This document shows, in pieces, positions 1-9,780 of a stretch of 64,000 nucleotides of DNA. Below the pieces are notes generated by a model. It was not told the origin of the DNA, ran no database searches, and saw only the letters and a list, made by a program, of their open reading frames with translations. The position numbers and the translations under genes are program-made. Every line of letters starts with the position of its first letter. Position 1 is the first letter of the stretch. The DNA lies in contig JARULA010000003.1 of NCBI GenBank assembly GCA_029688995.1, forward strand, positions 124,001-188,000, in the 5' to 3' direction. Origin of the DNA: Marinilabiliaceae bacterium ANBcel2. GTDB lineage: Bacteria; Bacteroidota; Bacteroidia; Bacteroidales; Marinilabiliaceae.

Positions 1-995
1 GCTTTATCGGGGGTGAACGGACCGTTAACATGGGGTTCCAGCTCCGATAAGTTTATCTCTATTACCTCATCAAAATAGTTTTCAGGATTGGTATATACCT
101 CCTCATCGCCTGTCAGGTGCTCTTTTATCTCATTTGCCATCTCTGCAATATCGGTACGTTTTGTTCCTTTAAGATATTGAGCCATCTGCTCATCATAACC
201 AAAAACAGATGTTGTTGCTCCTATTTCGGCTCCCATATTACAAATTGTGCCTTTACCTGTTGCAGATAAACTTTTTGCCCCTTCACCAAAATATTCAACT
301 ATGCTGCCAGTACCACCTTTAACGGTTAATATTCCGGCCACTTTTAATATTACATCCTTAGCCGAACTCCATCCATTTAATTTCCCTGTAAGTTTTATAC
401 CTATAAGTTTGGGAAATTTAAGCTCCCATGGCATTCCTGCCATCACATCTACCGCATCAGCTCCTCCTACACCTACAGCCACCATTCCTAATCCGCCTGC
501 ATTTACTGTATGTGAATCGGTCCCTATCATTAAACCACCGGGAAACGCATAGTTTTCAAGTACAACCTGATGAATAATACCTGCTCCGGGTTTCCAAAAC
601 CCTATTCCATATTTGTTCGATACTGAAGATAAAAAATCAAAAACCTCACGGTTACGGTCTAAAGAATTTTTTAAATCCTTTTCTCCTCCCTCTTCAGCTA
701 AAATCAGATGATCGCAATGAACAGTTGAAGGAACAGCAGCCTTGTCTTTGCCGGCTTGCATAAATTGAAGTAAAGCCATTTGTGCTGTTGCATCCTGCAT
801 TGCTACCCTGTCGGGATTAAAATTAACATAGGATTTGCCTCTCTTGAATGAGTCTTTAGGCAACTCATCGGCAAGATGTGCATAAAGTATCTTTTCTGTT
901 AAGGTAAGCGGGTGATTCAAAAATTTACGGGCTTTGTTAACTTTTGTCTCAAAGTTTTCGTAAACCCTTTTTATCATTTCAATATCAAAGGCCAT
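1..995 (-). CDS. Aconitate hydratase, N-terminal 331 residues (3' end outside window)
   Basis: Aconitase converts citrate to isocitrate through cis-aconitate in the cytoplasmic TCA cycle, using a [4Fe-4S] cluster. The minus-strand frame is open from the ATG at 993-995 to the window edge without a stop. Visible aconitase-family signatures are [26 protein letters not shown] and an adjacent [10 protein letters not shown]-type stretch. The protein resembles the mitochondrial-type aconitase found in Bacteroidota. The C-terminal swivel domain and the remaining cluster region lie beyond base 1. A -7-like TATTTTTG (minus strand, 1035-1042) lies about 40 bases upstream, without a clear -33 box. The family call is firm; which aconitase subfamily is less certain because the gene is cut. 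Confidence 0.93.
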   Translation of the reverse strand, partial: MAFDIEMIKRVYENFETKVNKARKFLNHPLTLTEKILYAHLADELPKDSFKRGKSYVNFNPDRVAMQDATAQMALLQFMQAGKDKAAVPSTVHCDHLILAEEGGEKDLKNSLDRNREVFDFLSSVSNKYGIGFWKPGAGIIHQVVLENYAFPGGLMIGTDSHTVNAGGLGMVAVGVGGADAVDVMAGMPWELKFPKLIGIKLTGKLNGWSSAKDVILKVAGILTVKGGTGSIVEYFGEGAKSLSATGKGTICNMGAEIGATTSVFGYDEQMAQYLKGTKRTDIAEMANEIKEHLTGDEEVYTNPENYFDEVIEINLSELEPHVNGPFTPDK

Positions 996-1144
996 AGCAT
1001 CTGTTTAATTAAATTCGATTATAAATCTCTATATCAAAAATAGCCAAAATTGTCTATTTTGTTAACATCTAAAATCTTAATATTGTTTAATTATAGACGC
1101 CTCTCTTTTTTTATATATTTATTACAGTTATTTGGGAAATTATT

Positions 1145-1618
1145 ATGATATTAAATTACACATTAGATAAGAGTTTTGGTCCTGCAGGGTCTGTTGTTGG
1201 CTACTTTATTATATTGGTAGGCGTTTCAACAGTTCATTTATCATTTTCGGGTGTTGTTTTAATGTTGATTGGTAGTTTTATGGCTTTTTCTACTACAGGA
1301 AGCGTTATTGATGTGGACAATTTTAAAATAAGGTTTACAAATAATCTTTTTGGGTTTATTAAAATTGGTGGATGGAGGTATGTACATCCTAAAATGATGA
1401 TAGGACTCTCAGATTCTAAAATGACTTATCGTGTATATAGTATGAGCAACAGATCGGTGGATATGGGATATTCTGATTACCGTATATACTTATATAATTC
1501 AGATGGACGACGAGGAAATGCTATTTGTAGATTTAAAAAGCTGAAAGATGCTGAAGATGAGCTTGCCACCCTTAGTGATCTTTTGGGATTGCAAATAAGA
1601 GAAACTAAGATTAGATAA
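1145..1618 (+). CDS. Hypothetical small membrane protein, 157 aa
   Basis: I do not recognise the family. Two hydrophobic segments (about residues 14-33 and 36-55) are joined by a short turn, followed by a roughly 100-residue soluble, basic and Tyr-rich tail with alternating polar and hydrophobic residues, as in a small beta-rich (PH-like) cytoplasmic domain. There is no signal peptidase site or lipobox, so it is probably an integral inner-membrane protein. It is divergent from the aconitase gene and convergent with gapA, with which it shares a palindromic terminator at 1653-1694. No function is inferred. Confidence 0.7.
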   Translation: MILNYTLDKSFGPAGSVVGYFIILVGVSTVHLSFSGVVLMLIGSFMAFSTTGSVIDVDNFKIRFTNNLFGFIKIGGWRYVHPKMMIGLSDSKMTYRVYSMSNRSVDMGYSDYRIYLYNSDGRRGNAICRFKKLKDAEDELATLSDLLGLQIRETKIR

Positions 1619-1652
1619 TTATTAGATAGTTTATTCAAGAAATCTTTCTGAT

Positions 1653-1694
1653 AAAAAAAGTGTTGCCCTTTTAATAGAGAACAACACTTTTTTT
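1653..1694. terminator. Bidirectional terminator between the 157-aa gene and gapA
   Basis: A perfect 13-bp stem (1653-1665 with 1682-1694) starts with seven A and ends with seven T, with a 16-base loop. Because it is A-rich on one side and T-rich on the other, it can act as an intrinsic terminator for both converging genes. Confidence 0.85.
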
Positions 1695-1716
1695 AAAAAA
1701 TGTAATGCTTTATAAA

Positions 1717-2742
<1,026 letters not shown>

Positions 2743-2812
2743 TTAAGTGATTATTAAATGACTTACTATTAAACTTTATCAATTACTATAATAATTTCTC
2801 AAAATTTAGCAC

Positions 2813-2844
2813 CAAAGATAAAAAATGATTGTTAAATCATCAAT
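2813..2844 (-). promoter_or_regulatory. Predicted gapA promoter
   Basis: On the minus strand, -33 ATTG (2841-2844) and -7 TATCTTTG (2813-2820) are separated by 20 bases, matching the Bacteroidota sigma-ABfr pattern TTTG-N19/21-TAnnTTTG. Predicted transcription starts around 2806, giving a leader of about 75 bases. Confidence 0.7.
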
Positions 2845-2958
2845 TTCTAAGGAGTTCTATTTCTTGCGTTAAAGCAATAAAAGATTTGTTCCGAATTTTT
2901 AACAAAAGGTTAAAGTTTTTCGGATAATACTTTTGTGTAATTGAAATGTGGTGAGATG

Positions 2959-3093
2959 CTATGCTCTGTTTACTTGTTCTGTTTCAATCTCTGTATGGCC
3001 ATAGGCTGGACAGTCCTGGACTGATCTACAGGAAGATAAACTAACTGCTGTGATAAAAAACAGAATTGTAATAATTGAAGTGGCACGTTTCAT
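2959..3093 (-). CDS. Very small lipoprotein, 44 aa
   Basis: A 45-codon frame with an ATG start encodes a basic N-terminus (MKRATS), a hydrophobic stretch, and a lipobox ending LSSC (Cys22), followed by a short mature part containing RSVQDCPAYGH and an acidic, Glu-rich tail. The mature peptide would be only 23 residues, with a second Cys in DCPAYG. The lipobox position and the clean hydrophobic core argue that this is translated rather than a chance frame. A -7-like TATTTTTG (minus strand, 3140-3147) lies about 47 bases upstream. Its role is unknown; I recall similar Cys-Pro-Ala-Tyr tails on tiny Bacteroidales lipoproteins, but cannot check this here. Confidence 0.75.
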   Translation of the reverse strand: MKRATSIITILFFITAVSLSSCRSVQDCPAYGHTEIETEQVNRA

Positions 3094-3351
3094 ATATATC
3101 AATTTATAACATTTAATCTTCAAGAATATAACAATAATACAAAAATATATATTTAAAACGCAAAATAGTTATTTATAGTTGCACTTTTTGTTAATATTTT
3201 TTTAGTGTTTTTTAATATGTTGACTGTTAATCAATTGGTCTTTGTTTGTTGTTCTCTTTATTTGTGCATTGCATTTCTTTTCAATATATTTACAGTTGAT
3301 TATTTAAACAGACATAATTGATTTGTACTTTAAATAGTAAATTTTAGACAC
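3094..3351. other. AT-rich intergenic region between divergent small lipoprotein gene and dapA
   Basis: There are 258 bases without a gene. It holds the -7-like box for the small lipoprotein (3140-3147, minus) and the candidate dapA promoter (3295-3325, plus). I see no tRNA, repeat or strong hairpin in the rest, which is mostly A/T runs. Confidence 0.6.
3295..3325 (+). promoter_or_regulatory. Candidate dapA promoter
   Basis: GTTG (3295-3298) and TTGATTTG (3318-3325) are separated by 19 bases. The -7 box deviates from TAnnTTTG at one position. The spacing and a 26-base distance to the dapA ATG fit a Bacteroidota promoter. Confidence 0.45.
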
Positions 3352-4242
3352 ATGCATATTGAAAATTTAACTGGCTCAATAGTAGCTATAGTAACTCCTT
3401 TTAAGGATAATGGTGAAATTGACTTTAAAACATTTGATGAATTGCTTGAGTGGCATGTAGCAGAAGGAACCGACGGAATTGTAGTATGCGGTACTACCGG
3501 TGAAACACCTGCCCTATCTGAGCAGGAGGATGCTATGCTTATCGAAAGAGCTGTAAAAACTATTAATGGTAGAATTCCTGTAATTGCCGGAAGTGGAAGT
3601 AATTCAACAAGTGATACTATAAAATATTCACTTAATGCTCAAAATGCTGGTGCTGATGGATTGCTTATTGTAGCTCCATATTATAATAAACCTTCAGATG
3701 CCGGGCTATATCATCACTTTGCAGCAGTTGCAAACGCAGTAGAGATACCCATTGTATTATATAATGTGCCGTCGCGTACCGGAAGTTGCATTCCAGCTTC
3801 TCTTGCTTTAAAGCTTGCTGACGATTTTGATAATATTATAGCTATTAAAGAGGCCGGTGGTGATATAAATGTTTTTGTTGAGCTACTTCAAAATAGACCT
3901 GCAGGATTTAAAGTTTACAGTGGAGATGACTTCTTATCAACCTCTGCTAATTTGCTGGGTGCAGATGGATGTATCTCAGTTATAGCCAATATTGTACCGG
4001 GTGATTTTCATAAATTGATGGAGGCTTCGGTTAATGGTAATGTAGATAAAAGTCGCGATCTCTTCTTTAAGTATAAAAATTTGATGAAACTTATGGCTAT
4101 TGAGTCAAATCCACTTCCTGTAAAAACCGCTCTTTCTCTTATGGGAAAATCCGGTGAAGCATTCAGGTTACCACTATGTTCAATGGAAGATGAGAACAAA
4201 GAGATTTTAAAGCTTGAGCTAAAAAGGTTAAATTTAATGTAA
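3352..4242 (+). CDS. dapA: 4-Hydroxy-tetrahydrodipicolinate synthase
   Basis: DapA condenses pyruvate with aspartate semialdehyde, the first committed step to lysine and diaminopimelate for peptidoglycan. At 296 aa it is of family length and a (beta/alpha)8 barrel is expected. The pyruvate-binding TTGE is at residues 48-51, the proton-relay Tyr is in VLYNVPSRTG (Tyr137) and the Schiff-base Lys is in AIKEAGG (Lys166). It appears monocistronic: a terminator follows at 4301-4323 and the next gene has its own Shine-Dalgarno. All catalytic residues that I can check are present. Confidence 0.96.
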   Translation: MHIENLTGSIVAIVTPFKDNGEIDFKTFDELLEWHVAEGTDGIVVCGTTGETPALSEQEDAMLIERAVKTINGRIPVIAGSGSNSTSDTIKYSLNAQNAGADGLLIVAPYYNKPSDAGLYHHFAAVANAVEIPIVLYNVPSRTGSCIPASLALKLADDFDNIIAIKEAGGDINVFVELLQNRPAGFKVYSGDDFLSTSANLLGADGCISVIANIVPGDFHKLMEASVNGNVDKSRDLFFKYKNLMKLMAIESNPLPVKTALSLMGKSGEAFRLPLCSMEDENKEILKLELKRLNLM

Positions 4243-4300
4243 ATTAAATTTATCACAGGTTATTTGAATTTTGTGAATTGAGCCTTATATTGATATTTTG

Positions 4301-4326
4301 AGAAGAGCCGTAAAGGCTCTTCTTTG
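4301..4326 (+). terminator. dapA terminator
   Basis: A 9-bp perfect stem (4301-4309 with 4315-4323) encloses the loop GTAAA and is followed by TTGTTT. It sits between dapA and the nitroreductase and overlaps a possible upstream TTG start of that gene, which is one reason to reject that start. Confidence 0.8.
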
Positions 4327-4344
4327 TTTAAAAAAGTAAATTTA

Positions 4345-4353
4345 AAAGGAGGT
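4345..4353 (+). promoter_or_regulatory. Strong Shine-Dalgarno for the nitroreductase
   Basis: AAAGGAGGT ends 6 bases before the ATG at 4360. Most genes here have only A/T-rich sequence at this position, as expected for Bacteroidota, where the 16S anti-Shine-Dalgarno is usually sequestered. It fixes the start codon. Confidence 0.8.
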
Positions 4354-4359
4354 AAAAAT

Positions 4360-5109
4360 ATGCTTGATACTTTAATTAATCACAGATCTGTTAGAAAATA
4401 TAAAGATAAGAAGGTTGATGATCAGTTTTTAAGTGAGATACTAACAGCCGGATGCCGGGCTTCGACAACAGGAAATATGCAGGTTTACAGTATTGTCGTT
4501 TCTCAATCTGATGAGGTTAAGGCTGAGCTGGCACCTGCACATTTTAATCAGCCCTCAATTACTCAGGCCCCATTGGTGCTTACTTTTTGTGCTGATTTTA
4601 ACCGTTTTAATAAATGGTGTCGTCAGCGTAATGCTAAACCCGGCTATGATAATTTTTTATCTTTTATGACTGCCGCTATTGATGCTTTGCTGGCTGCTCA
4701 AAATGTTTGTGTTGCTGCTGAATCAAAAGGATTGGGTATATGTTATTTTGGTACTACCACATATAATGCTGATAAAATTATTGATACTTTAAAGCTTCCT
4801 CGCGGAGTTGTTCCGGTAACTACTATTACAATGGGATATCCCGATGAAGAAACAGAGTTAACCGATCGTTTACCCTTAAGAGGAGTTATTCACAAAGAGC
4901 GCTATAAAGATTACTCTAAAGAGGATATAGACTCTATTTATTATGAAAAGGAGGATATGCCTCAATATAAACAGTTTGTAAAGGATCATAATAAAGAGAG
5001 TTTAGCTCAGATTTTTACCGATGTTAGATATAAGAAAGCTGACAATGAGCATTTTTCCAATCTGTTTTTTGAAGTGCTGAAAAAACAGGGGTTTTTATCT
5101 GAGCAATAG
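4360..5109 (+). CDS. Nitroreductase-family flavoprotein (NfsA-like), 249 aa
   Basis: Members are FMN-dependent NAD(P)H oxidoreductases acting on nitro compounds, quinones or flavins. The N-terminal NHRSVRKYKDKKV is the family's FMN-phosphate-binding signature, and the length, with a long C-terminal excursion, fits the NfsA branch. I chose the ATG at 4360 because AAAGGAGGT (4345-4353) lies at ideal spacing and because the possible upstream TTG at 4324 falls inside the dapA terminator. Such a strong Shine-Dalgarno is rare in this window. It lies between dapA and purL with no functional link evident. The physiological substrate is not predictable. Confidence 0.9.
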   Translation: MLDTLINHRSVRKYKDKKVDDQFLSEILTAGCRASTTGNMQVYSIVVSQSDEVKAELAPAHFNQPSITQAPLVLTFCADFNRFNKWCRQRNAKPGYDNFLSFMTAAIDALLAAQNVCVAAESKGLGICYFGTTTYNADKIIDTLKLPRGVVPVTTITMGYPDEETELTDRLPLRGVIHKERYKDYSKEDIDSIYYEKEDMPQYKQFVKDHNKESLAQIFTDVRYKKADNEHFSNLFFEVLKKQGFLSEQ

Positions 5110-5194
5110 ATCGGTATTTTTATTATATTAACCATATCTTTAATCTATTGATAAATCTTCTATTTTTGTAATAAACATATTAAGATGATTTGAT

Positions 5195-7426
5195 ATGCCT
5201 GATAAGAATGCTACTATTTATGATGCAAAAGCTTTTGGATTAACATCCTCGGAGTTTAATAGTATTAAAAAACTATTAGGGCGTATTCCAAATGTTTTTG
5301 AGCTGGAAATGCTCTCAATATTATGGTCGGAACATGCTAGTTATAAGAACTCTTTAAAGTGGTTGGAGCTTTTACCTGTAAACGGAGAAAAGGTGGTTGT
5401 AGAGGCGGGTGGAGAAAATGCAGGTGCCATTGATATAGGAGATGGGCAGGTGTGTGTCTTTAAAGTGGAGTCTCATAATCATCCTTGTGCTATACAGCCA
5501 CGTTTGGGTGCCTCAACTGGCTTGCGTGTAGTTAATCGGGATGTGTTTTTGATGGGAGCTAAACCTTTAGCATTTCTTGACTCGTTAAGATTTGGGAATG
5601 GTGAAAAAGATACTGCTAAATGGCTTTTTGGTGAAGTGATAAAAGGTTTGGCCGATTTTGAAAAAGCTTTTGGAGTTCCTGTAGTTGGTGGTGAAGTCTA
5701 TTTCTATGATGAGTTTAACTCAACCCCTGTAGTAAATAATATGGTTGTGGGTACTGCAAAAAAAGAGAGTCTTACCTCAGCAGTTGCCAAAGGAGAGGGT
5801 AGCCTTGTTGCTGTTATTGGTGCTTCAACCGGTAGAGAAGGCGTTGATGGAGATGCTTTTGCCAATGATATTATTACCGACAACGGAACTAAAAGTGGAA
5901 TGATTGATTACCTTAAAAATGTAGAGGTTGAAAAATCGTTATATAAGGTTTTGCAAAATTTGCAGAAAGAGAAGTTGCTTATTGGTGTTAATACGGTTGG
6001 CGGACAGGGAATAGTGGGTGCTGCAGTTGAAATGGCCGCAAGAGGGAAGTCGGGAATAAAACTTAATATTGATGAGGTTCCTCTTCGTGAACAGGGATTG
6101 AGTGTGCGCGATATTTTGGTTTCTGAGACATGGGGTCGTATGCTTGTCTGTTTTTCACCCTCAGATAAAGATAAAGTGAGGTCGGTTGCTCATAAAAACG
6201 GAGTTGAGTTTGGAGTTGTGGGTCAGATTGTTAACAATGAGGTTTTTACGGTAACAGATAATGATAAGTTGATAGCAGAAATTCCGGTTAAATATATGGG
6301 AATGACAGGAGGAGAGGCTCCCGTTTATGATCCTGATTATAAGATAAGAAGTAATCGATTTAAAGAGTATAAAACTGAGGATATTCCTGAACCGGATCAC
6401 TATCCGGCAGTAGTAAAAAAGATGATGACTTCCCTTAATGTTGTTTCTAAAAAATGGTTGTCTAAAAATTTTTCCCGTTCACTTCGTCTTGATGATATGG
6501 GAGGTAAATATCCTTCTGATGCTGCTATAATTGAAACAGGGACCAAAGGGAAAGCTCTTTTGGCTACCATGGATTGTAATCCCGGGTATATGAGCTCCGA
6601 TCCCTATAAAGGAGCTCAAATTGCTGTTAGTGAGTCGGTTCGTAATATTATATGTGCAGGGGGATCACCATTGGCGATATCCGATTGTCTTAACTTTGGT
6701 AATCCCGATGACCCTGAAGCTTATGGTGATTTTGTAAGCTCAGTTAAAGGTGTTGCTGATGCCTGTAAAAGATTTAAACTACCTGTTATTAGTGGTAATG
6801 TAAGTTTTTATAATCAGCGCTCTGTTGAGGGTAAAATTGAGCCGATAACACCCTCTCCTGTAATAGGTACTGTTGGTTTGCTTAATGATTCATCGAGACA
6901 CACCACACTCTCTTTTCGACATAAAGGTGATATGATCTTTTTAGTTGGCCGATCTCAGGATGATATTAATGGCTCTGAGTATATTCGTCAGGTATGTAAT
7001 ATTGAAAATTCTGCTGCACCTTTCTTCGATATGGAAGAGGAGGAGAAGCTACATTTAATAATTAAGGGCCTTATTAGTAACAATCTTGTACGATCGGTTC
7101 ATGATGTTTCAAATGGCGGACTCTTTTTTACTCTGCTTGAGTGTTCTGCCCCTTTAGAATTTGGCTTTGATATAACCAGCGATGCTGAAATTAGAAAAGA
7201 TGCTTTTCTGTTTGGTGAGTCACAAAGCAGGGTTGTTGTTACAGTATCTTCCGAAAAACAGGATGATTTTGTTGATTTTATGGTTGATAACAGCTTTTCT
7301 TTCTCAATATTGGGGCATGTTACAAAAGGAGAGGTGAGAATTGATGATGAGTCATACGGTTTTATCAAGAGTTTAAAAAAGAGTTTTGAAAATCAGTTAA
7401 AACAGTGGTTTGAGCACAGAAGATAG
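5195..7426 (+). CDS. purL: Phosphoribosylformylglycinamidine synthase, PurL subunit (small type)
   Basis: PurL uses ATP and ammonia to convert FGAR to FGAM in purine synthesis. At 743 aa it is the small form that works with separate PurS and PurQ, not the ~1,200-aa fused type. The motif SHNHPCAIQPRLGASTG near residue 95, the repeated GGEVYFYDE / SGNVSFYNQ segments of the two pseudo-symmetric AIRS-like halves, and SVHDVSNGGL toward the C-terminus are all visible. purS and purQ are not in this window. The stop lies 4 bases before the preferred ubiE start, so the two are probably co-transcribed. Confidence 0.95.
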   Translation: MPDKNATIYDAKAFGLTSSEFNSIKKLLGRIPNVFELEMLSILWSEHASYKNSLKWLELLPVNGEKVVVEAGGENAGAIDIGDGQVCVFKVESHNHPCAIQPRLGASTGLRVVNRDVFLMGAKPLAFLDSLRFGNGEKDTAKWLFGEVIKGLADFEKAFGVPVVGGEVYFYDEFNSTPVVNNMVVGTAKKESLTSAVAKGEGSLVAVIGASTGREGVDGDAFANDIITDNGTKSGMIDYLKNVEVEKSLYKVLQNLQKEKLLIGVNTVGGQGIVGAAVEMAARGKSGIKLNIDEVPLREQGLSVRDILVSETWGRMLVCFSPSDKDKVRSVAHKNGVEFGVVGQIVNNEVFTVTDNDKLIAEIPVKYMGMTGGEAPVYDPDYKIRSNRFKEYKTEDIPEPDHYPAVVKKMMTSLNVVSKKWLSKNFSRSLRLDDMGGKYPSDAAIIETGTKGKALLATMDCNPGYMSSDPYKGAQIAVSESVRNIICAGGSPLAISDCLNFGNPDDPEAYGDFVSSVKGVADACKRFKLPVISGNVSFYNQRSVEGKIEPITPSPVIGTVGLLNDSSRHTTLSFRHKGDMIFLVGRSQDDINGSEYIRQVCNIENSAAPFFDMEEEEKLHLIIKGLISNNLVRSVHDVSNGGLFFTLLECSAPLEFGFDITSDAEIRKDAFLFGESQSRVVVTVSSEKQDDFVDFMVDNSFSFSILGHVTKGEVRIDDESYGFIKSLKKSFENQLKQWFEHRR

Positions 7427-7430
7427 CGTT

Positions 7431-8171
7431 ATGGATGATGTAAAACCTTATATTGGTGATGATACAGCTGAGACAAAAAAGGAGCAGATTACCTCTATGT
7501 TTAATAAGATTGCTCCCAAATATGATTATTTAAATCGAACGCTATCTTTTGGGATTGACAGAGTGTGGAGGAGAGAAGTGGTTAAGCGCATAAGTTCTTT
7601 AAATGGAAAGGTTATTCTGGATGTTGCTACCGGCACAGGAGATTTGGCACTGGCAGTTGCAGGTGCAGCACCCGAAAAGATTTATGGTTTAGATATTTCT
7701 GTTAACATGCTTGATATTGCTAAAGTAAAAGTTAAGGAAAAAGGGTTGCAGGAGACTATAAATTTTGTTGAGGGTGATTCAGAAGCTCTTCCTTTTGAAT
7801 CATCCTATTTTGATGTTGTTACTGTTGCTTTTGGTGTTAGAAATTTTGAATCATTAAATAAGGGCTTAAAAGAGATGCAGAGAGTTTTAAAACCTGATGG
7901 TCGTCTTATTGTTTTAGAGTTTTCTAAACCCACATTATTTCCTGTAAAACAGTTCTATAATCTCTATTTTTCTTATATCCTACCCTGGTGGGGCGGAATT
8001 ATATCACGCGATCGAAAGGCATATGAGTATCTTCCCCAATCGGTTAAATCTTTTTGTGAGGGGGATGAATTTACCGCAGAGTTGAAAAAAGCGGGGTTCT
8101 CCAATGCCATTCAAAAGCGACTTACATTTGGGATAGCTTCTATTTATGAAGCTCAAAAGAGATCGCAATAA
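7431..8171 (+). CDS. ubiE: Demethylmenaquinone methyltransferase, 246 aa
   Basis: UbiE/MenG C-methylates demethylmenaquinone with S-adenosylmethionine, the last step of menaquinone synthesis at the membrane. The SAM-binding motif VILDVATGTGDLAL is at residues 61-74, GLDISVNML follows, and the family stretch AFGVRNFESLNKGLKEMQRVLKPDG is present in order (discontinuously described). An in-frame TTG at 7410 would overlap purL; I prefer the ATG at 7431, which gives the usual length. It is followed by porT, an arrangement common in Bacteroidota. It links with menF/D/B/E elsewhere in the window. Confidence 0.95.
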   Translation: MDDVKPYIGDDTAETKKEQITSMFNKIAPKYDYLNRTLSFGIDRVWRREVVKRISSLNGKVILDVATGTGDLALAVAGAAPEKIYGLDISVNMLDIAKVKVKEKGLQETINFVEGDSEALPFESSYFDVVTVAFGVRNFESLNKGLKEMQRVLKPDGRLIVLEFSKPTLFPVKQFYNLYFSYILPWWGGIISRDRKAYEYLPQSVKSFCEGDEFTAELKKAGFSNAIQKRLTFGIASIYEAQKRSQ

Positions 8172-8243
8172 TAGAAATACTTTTTCGTTTATTTAATTAA
8201 ATTGGTATAGTATTATTGCTCGGTTTTGTCTAACTAGTCTGTA

Positions 8244-8963
8244 ATGAAATTTTTAACTCTCTTCTTTCTCCTGTTTTTTTTGAATCTGCAGTTAGCAGAG
8301 ACGTTTGGTCAGCAGGTTGTTAAACGTTATAATGTGCCCAATTTGCCCCATTTTGATTATCAGCGTATCAATTTTGGCTTTTTAATTGGATTTAACACTA
8401 TGGATTTTAGGGTTGACCATAAAGATCCGGAGTTGATAGAAGGGGATGTCAGATATGCCGATATTGTCACATTAAATCCCGGAATCACAATTGGAATGGT
8501 TTCCAGTTTTAGAATAGCAGAGCGATTAAATATGAGATTGTTACCGGGTATCAGTTTTGGTCAGCGTGATTTGTTATATATTAGTGAAGATGGAGAAAAA
8601 GACCGGCGGGCTTTGGAACTTAAATCCACATTTATTGAATGTCCTTTTATTTTAAAATATGGCGGAAAGCGAATGACAAATGTCCGTCCTTTTCTAATTA
8701 CCGGCATTAACCCACGTTATGATCTTGCTAAGGGGAGGGAAGATGGATTAGATCTAAAGGCTTTTGATCTCTATTGGGAGATTGGTGCGGGAATGGATTT
8801 TTATATGACCTATTTTCGCTTATCCACCGAGCTGAAACTCTCTGTTGGTTTGTCAAACATCCTTAACCGATCAGGGACAGGAGAGCCTGAAGATATTTTA
8901 TATACTGATGTTTTAGATCGGTTAACTTCTCGCTTGTTTGTCTTTTCTTTCTATTTTGAGTAG
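8244..8963 (+). CDS. porT: PorT-family outer-membrane beta-barrel protein (type IX secretion)
   Basis: PorT/SprT is needed for the type IX secretion system that exports gingipains and gliding adhesins in Bacteroidota. The 239-aa protein has a signal peptide (MKFLTLFFLLFFLNLQL, cleavage near AETFG|Q) and an alternating-residue barrel pattern ending in the aromatic SFYFE. The stretch INFGFLIGFNTMDF near residue 41 and FLITGINPRYDL near residue 150 match the family as I know it. The order ubiE-porT-trmH-tamL is the conserved neighbourhood, which strengthens the call. Its 3' end overlaps the convergent trmH by 13 bases. Confidence 0.88.
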   Translation: MKFLTLFFLLFFLNLQLAETFGQQVVKRYNVPNLPHFDYQRINFGFLIGFNTMDFRVDHKDPELIEGDVRYADIVTLNPGITIGMVSSFRIAERLNMRLLPGISFGQRDLLYISEDGEKDRRALELKSTFIECPFILKYGGKRMTNVRPFLITGINPRYDLAKGREDGLDLKAFDLYWEIGAGMDFYMTYFRLSTELKLSVGLSNILNRSGTGEPEDILYTDVLDRLTSRLFVFSFYFE

Positions 8964-9727
8964 TTGAAATATTTACGTCTGTTTAGCTCTGAACAGACTA
9001 CCGCTGTTGCCGTAGCTGCATTAAGTGATTCAGCTGTGGGTTGGTGATTACAGGCTGTTGGAATAGTGATTCTATCTGTAATAAGTTTCTCCACCTGATT
9101 GCTTATACCATTGCCTTCATTTCCTATAACAATAGCTCCTTTGATATTTATATTTGTCTCATAAATATTTTCACCATTTAAAAATGTTCCATAAACAGGG
9201 TTGTCTCTCTCTTTTTTATAATTAATTATAAATTGAGATAAATTTGTGTATAATATCTCTACTGTGGCAATTGCACCCATGGTTGCCTGTATAACTTTGG
9301 GATTATATATATCAGCTGTATCTTCGCTACATACGATATTATTAATGCCAAACCAGTCAGCAACTCTTATTATGGTTCCTAAATTACCGGGATCTTGAAT
9401 AGAGTCAAGTAATAAAAGTGAATTTTGTTTGATAAAACAACTATTTTTATTTACTCTTTTTTGAGGAAAGAGAGCTATAGCATTTTGAGGATTTTTTAGT
9501 TTAGATATGTTAGATAGCTCCTGTTTGGTAACAACAGTATGGTTTTGAGGCTCTATATTTAATTGACAAACCCAGCCCTCTGTTGTAATTAATAAATGGG
9601 GTTTAAAACCTGATTTTAAAAGATCATAAATTAATTTATCCCCTTCTGCAAGAAAGAGATTATGCTTGTCGCGTTGTTTTTTTTGCGACATTGCGTTAAT
9701 CACTTTTTTTTGATTTTTACTTAACAT
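8951..9727 (-). CDS. SpoU/TrmH-family RNA 2'-O-ribose methyltransferase
   Basis: SPOUT enzymes methylate a ribose 2'-OH in rRNA or tRNA using S-adenosylmethionine. The three family motifs are present in order: LLLDSIQDPGNLGTIIRVAD (about residues 105-124), VIGNEGNGIS, and the knot region IPTACNHQPTAESLNAATA near the C-terminus. The N-terminal ~95 residues form the RNA-binding SpoU substrate domain. At 258 aa it fits the RlmB/TsnR-like branch; the exact target cannot be read from sequence. It is convergent with porT and divergent from tamL. A TACTTTTG box (minus strand, 9752-9759) lies just upstream, without a clear -33 box. Confidence 0.9.
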   Translation of the reverse strand: MLSKNQKKVINAMSQKKQRDKHNLFLAEGDKLIYDLLKSGFKPHLLITTEGWVCQLNIEPQNHTVVTKQELSNISKLKNPQNAIALFPQKRVNKNSCFIKQNSLLLLDSIQDPGNLGTIIRVADWFGINNIVCSEDTADIYNPKVIQATMGAIATVEILYTNLSQFIINYKKERDNPVYGTFLNGENIYETNINIKGAIVIGNEGNGISNQVEKLITDRITIPTACNHQPTAESLNAATATAVVCSELNRRKYFNYSK

Positions 9728-9780
9728 GATCTATTTTTTTAACTTTGCTTGCAAAAGTAAGTAATATTTGATTGTTACAG

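Noticed and set aside
247-552. 101-aa plus-strand frame opposite aconitase
   Set aside because: Pro/Thr/Ser-rich antisense shadow of the aconitase coding strand.
4324-4326. TTG start for the nitroreductase
   Set aside because: It falls inside the dapA terminator and the ATG at 4360 has an ideal Shine-Dalgarno.
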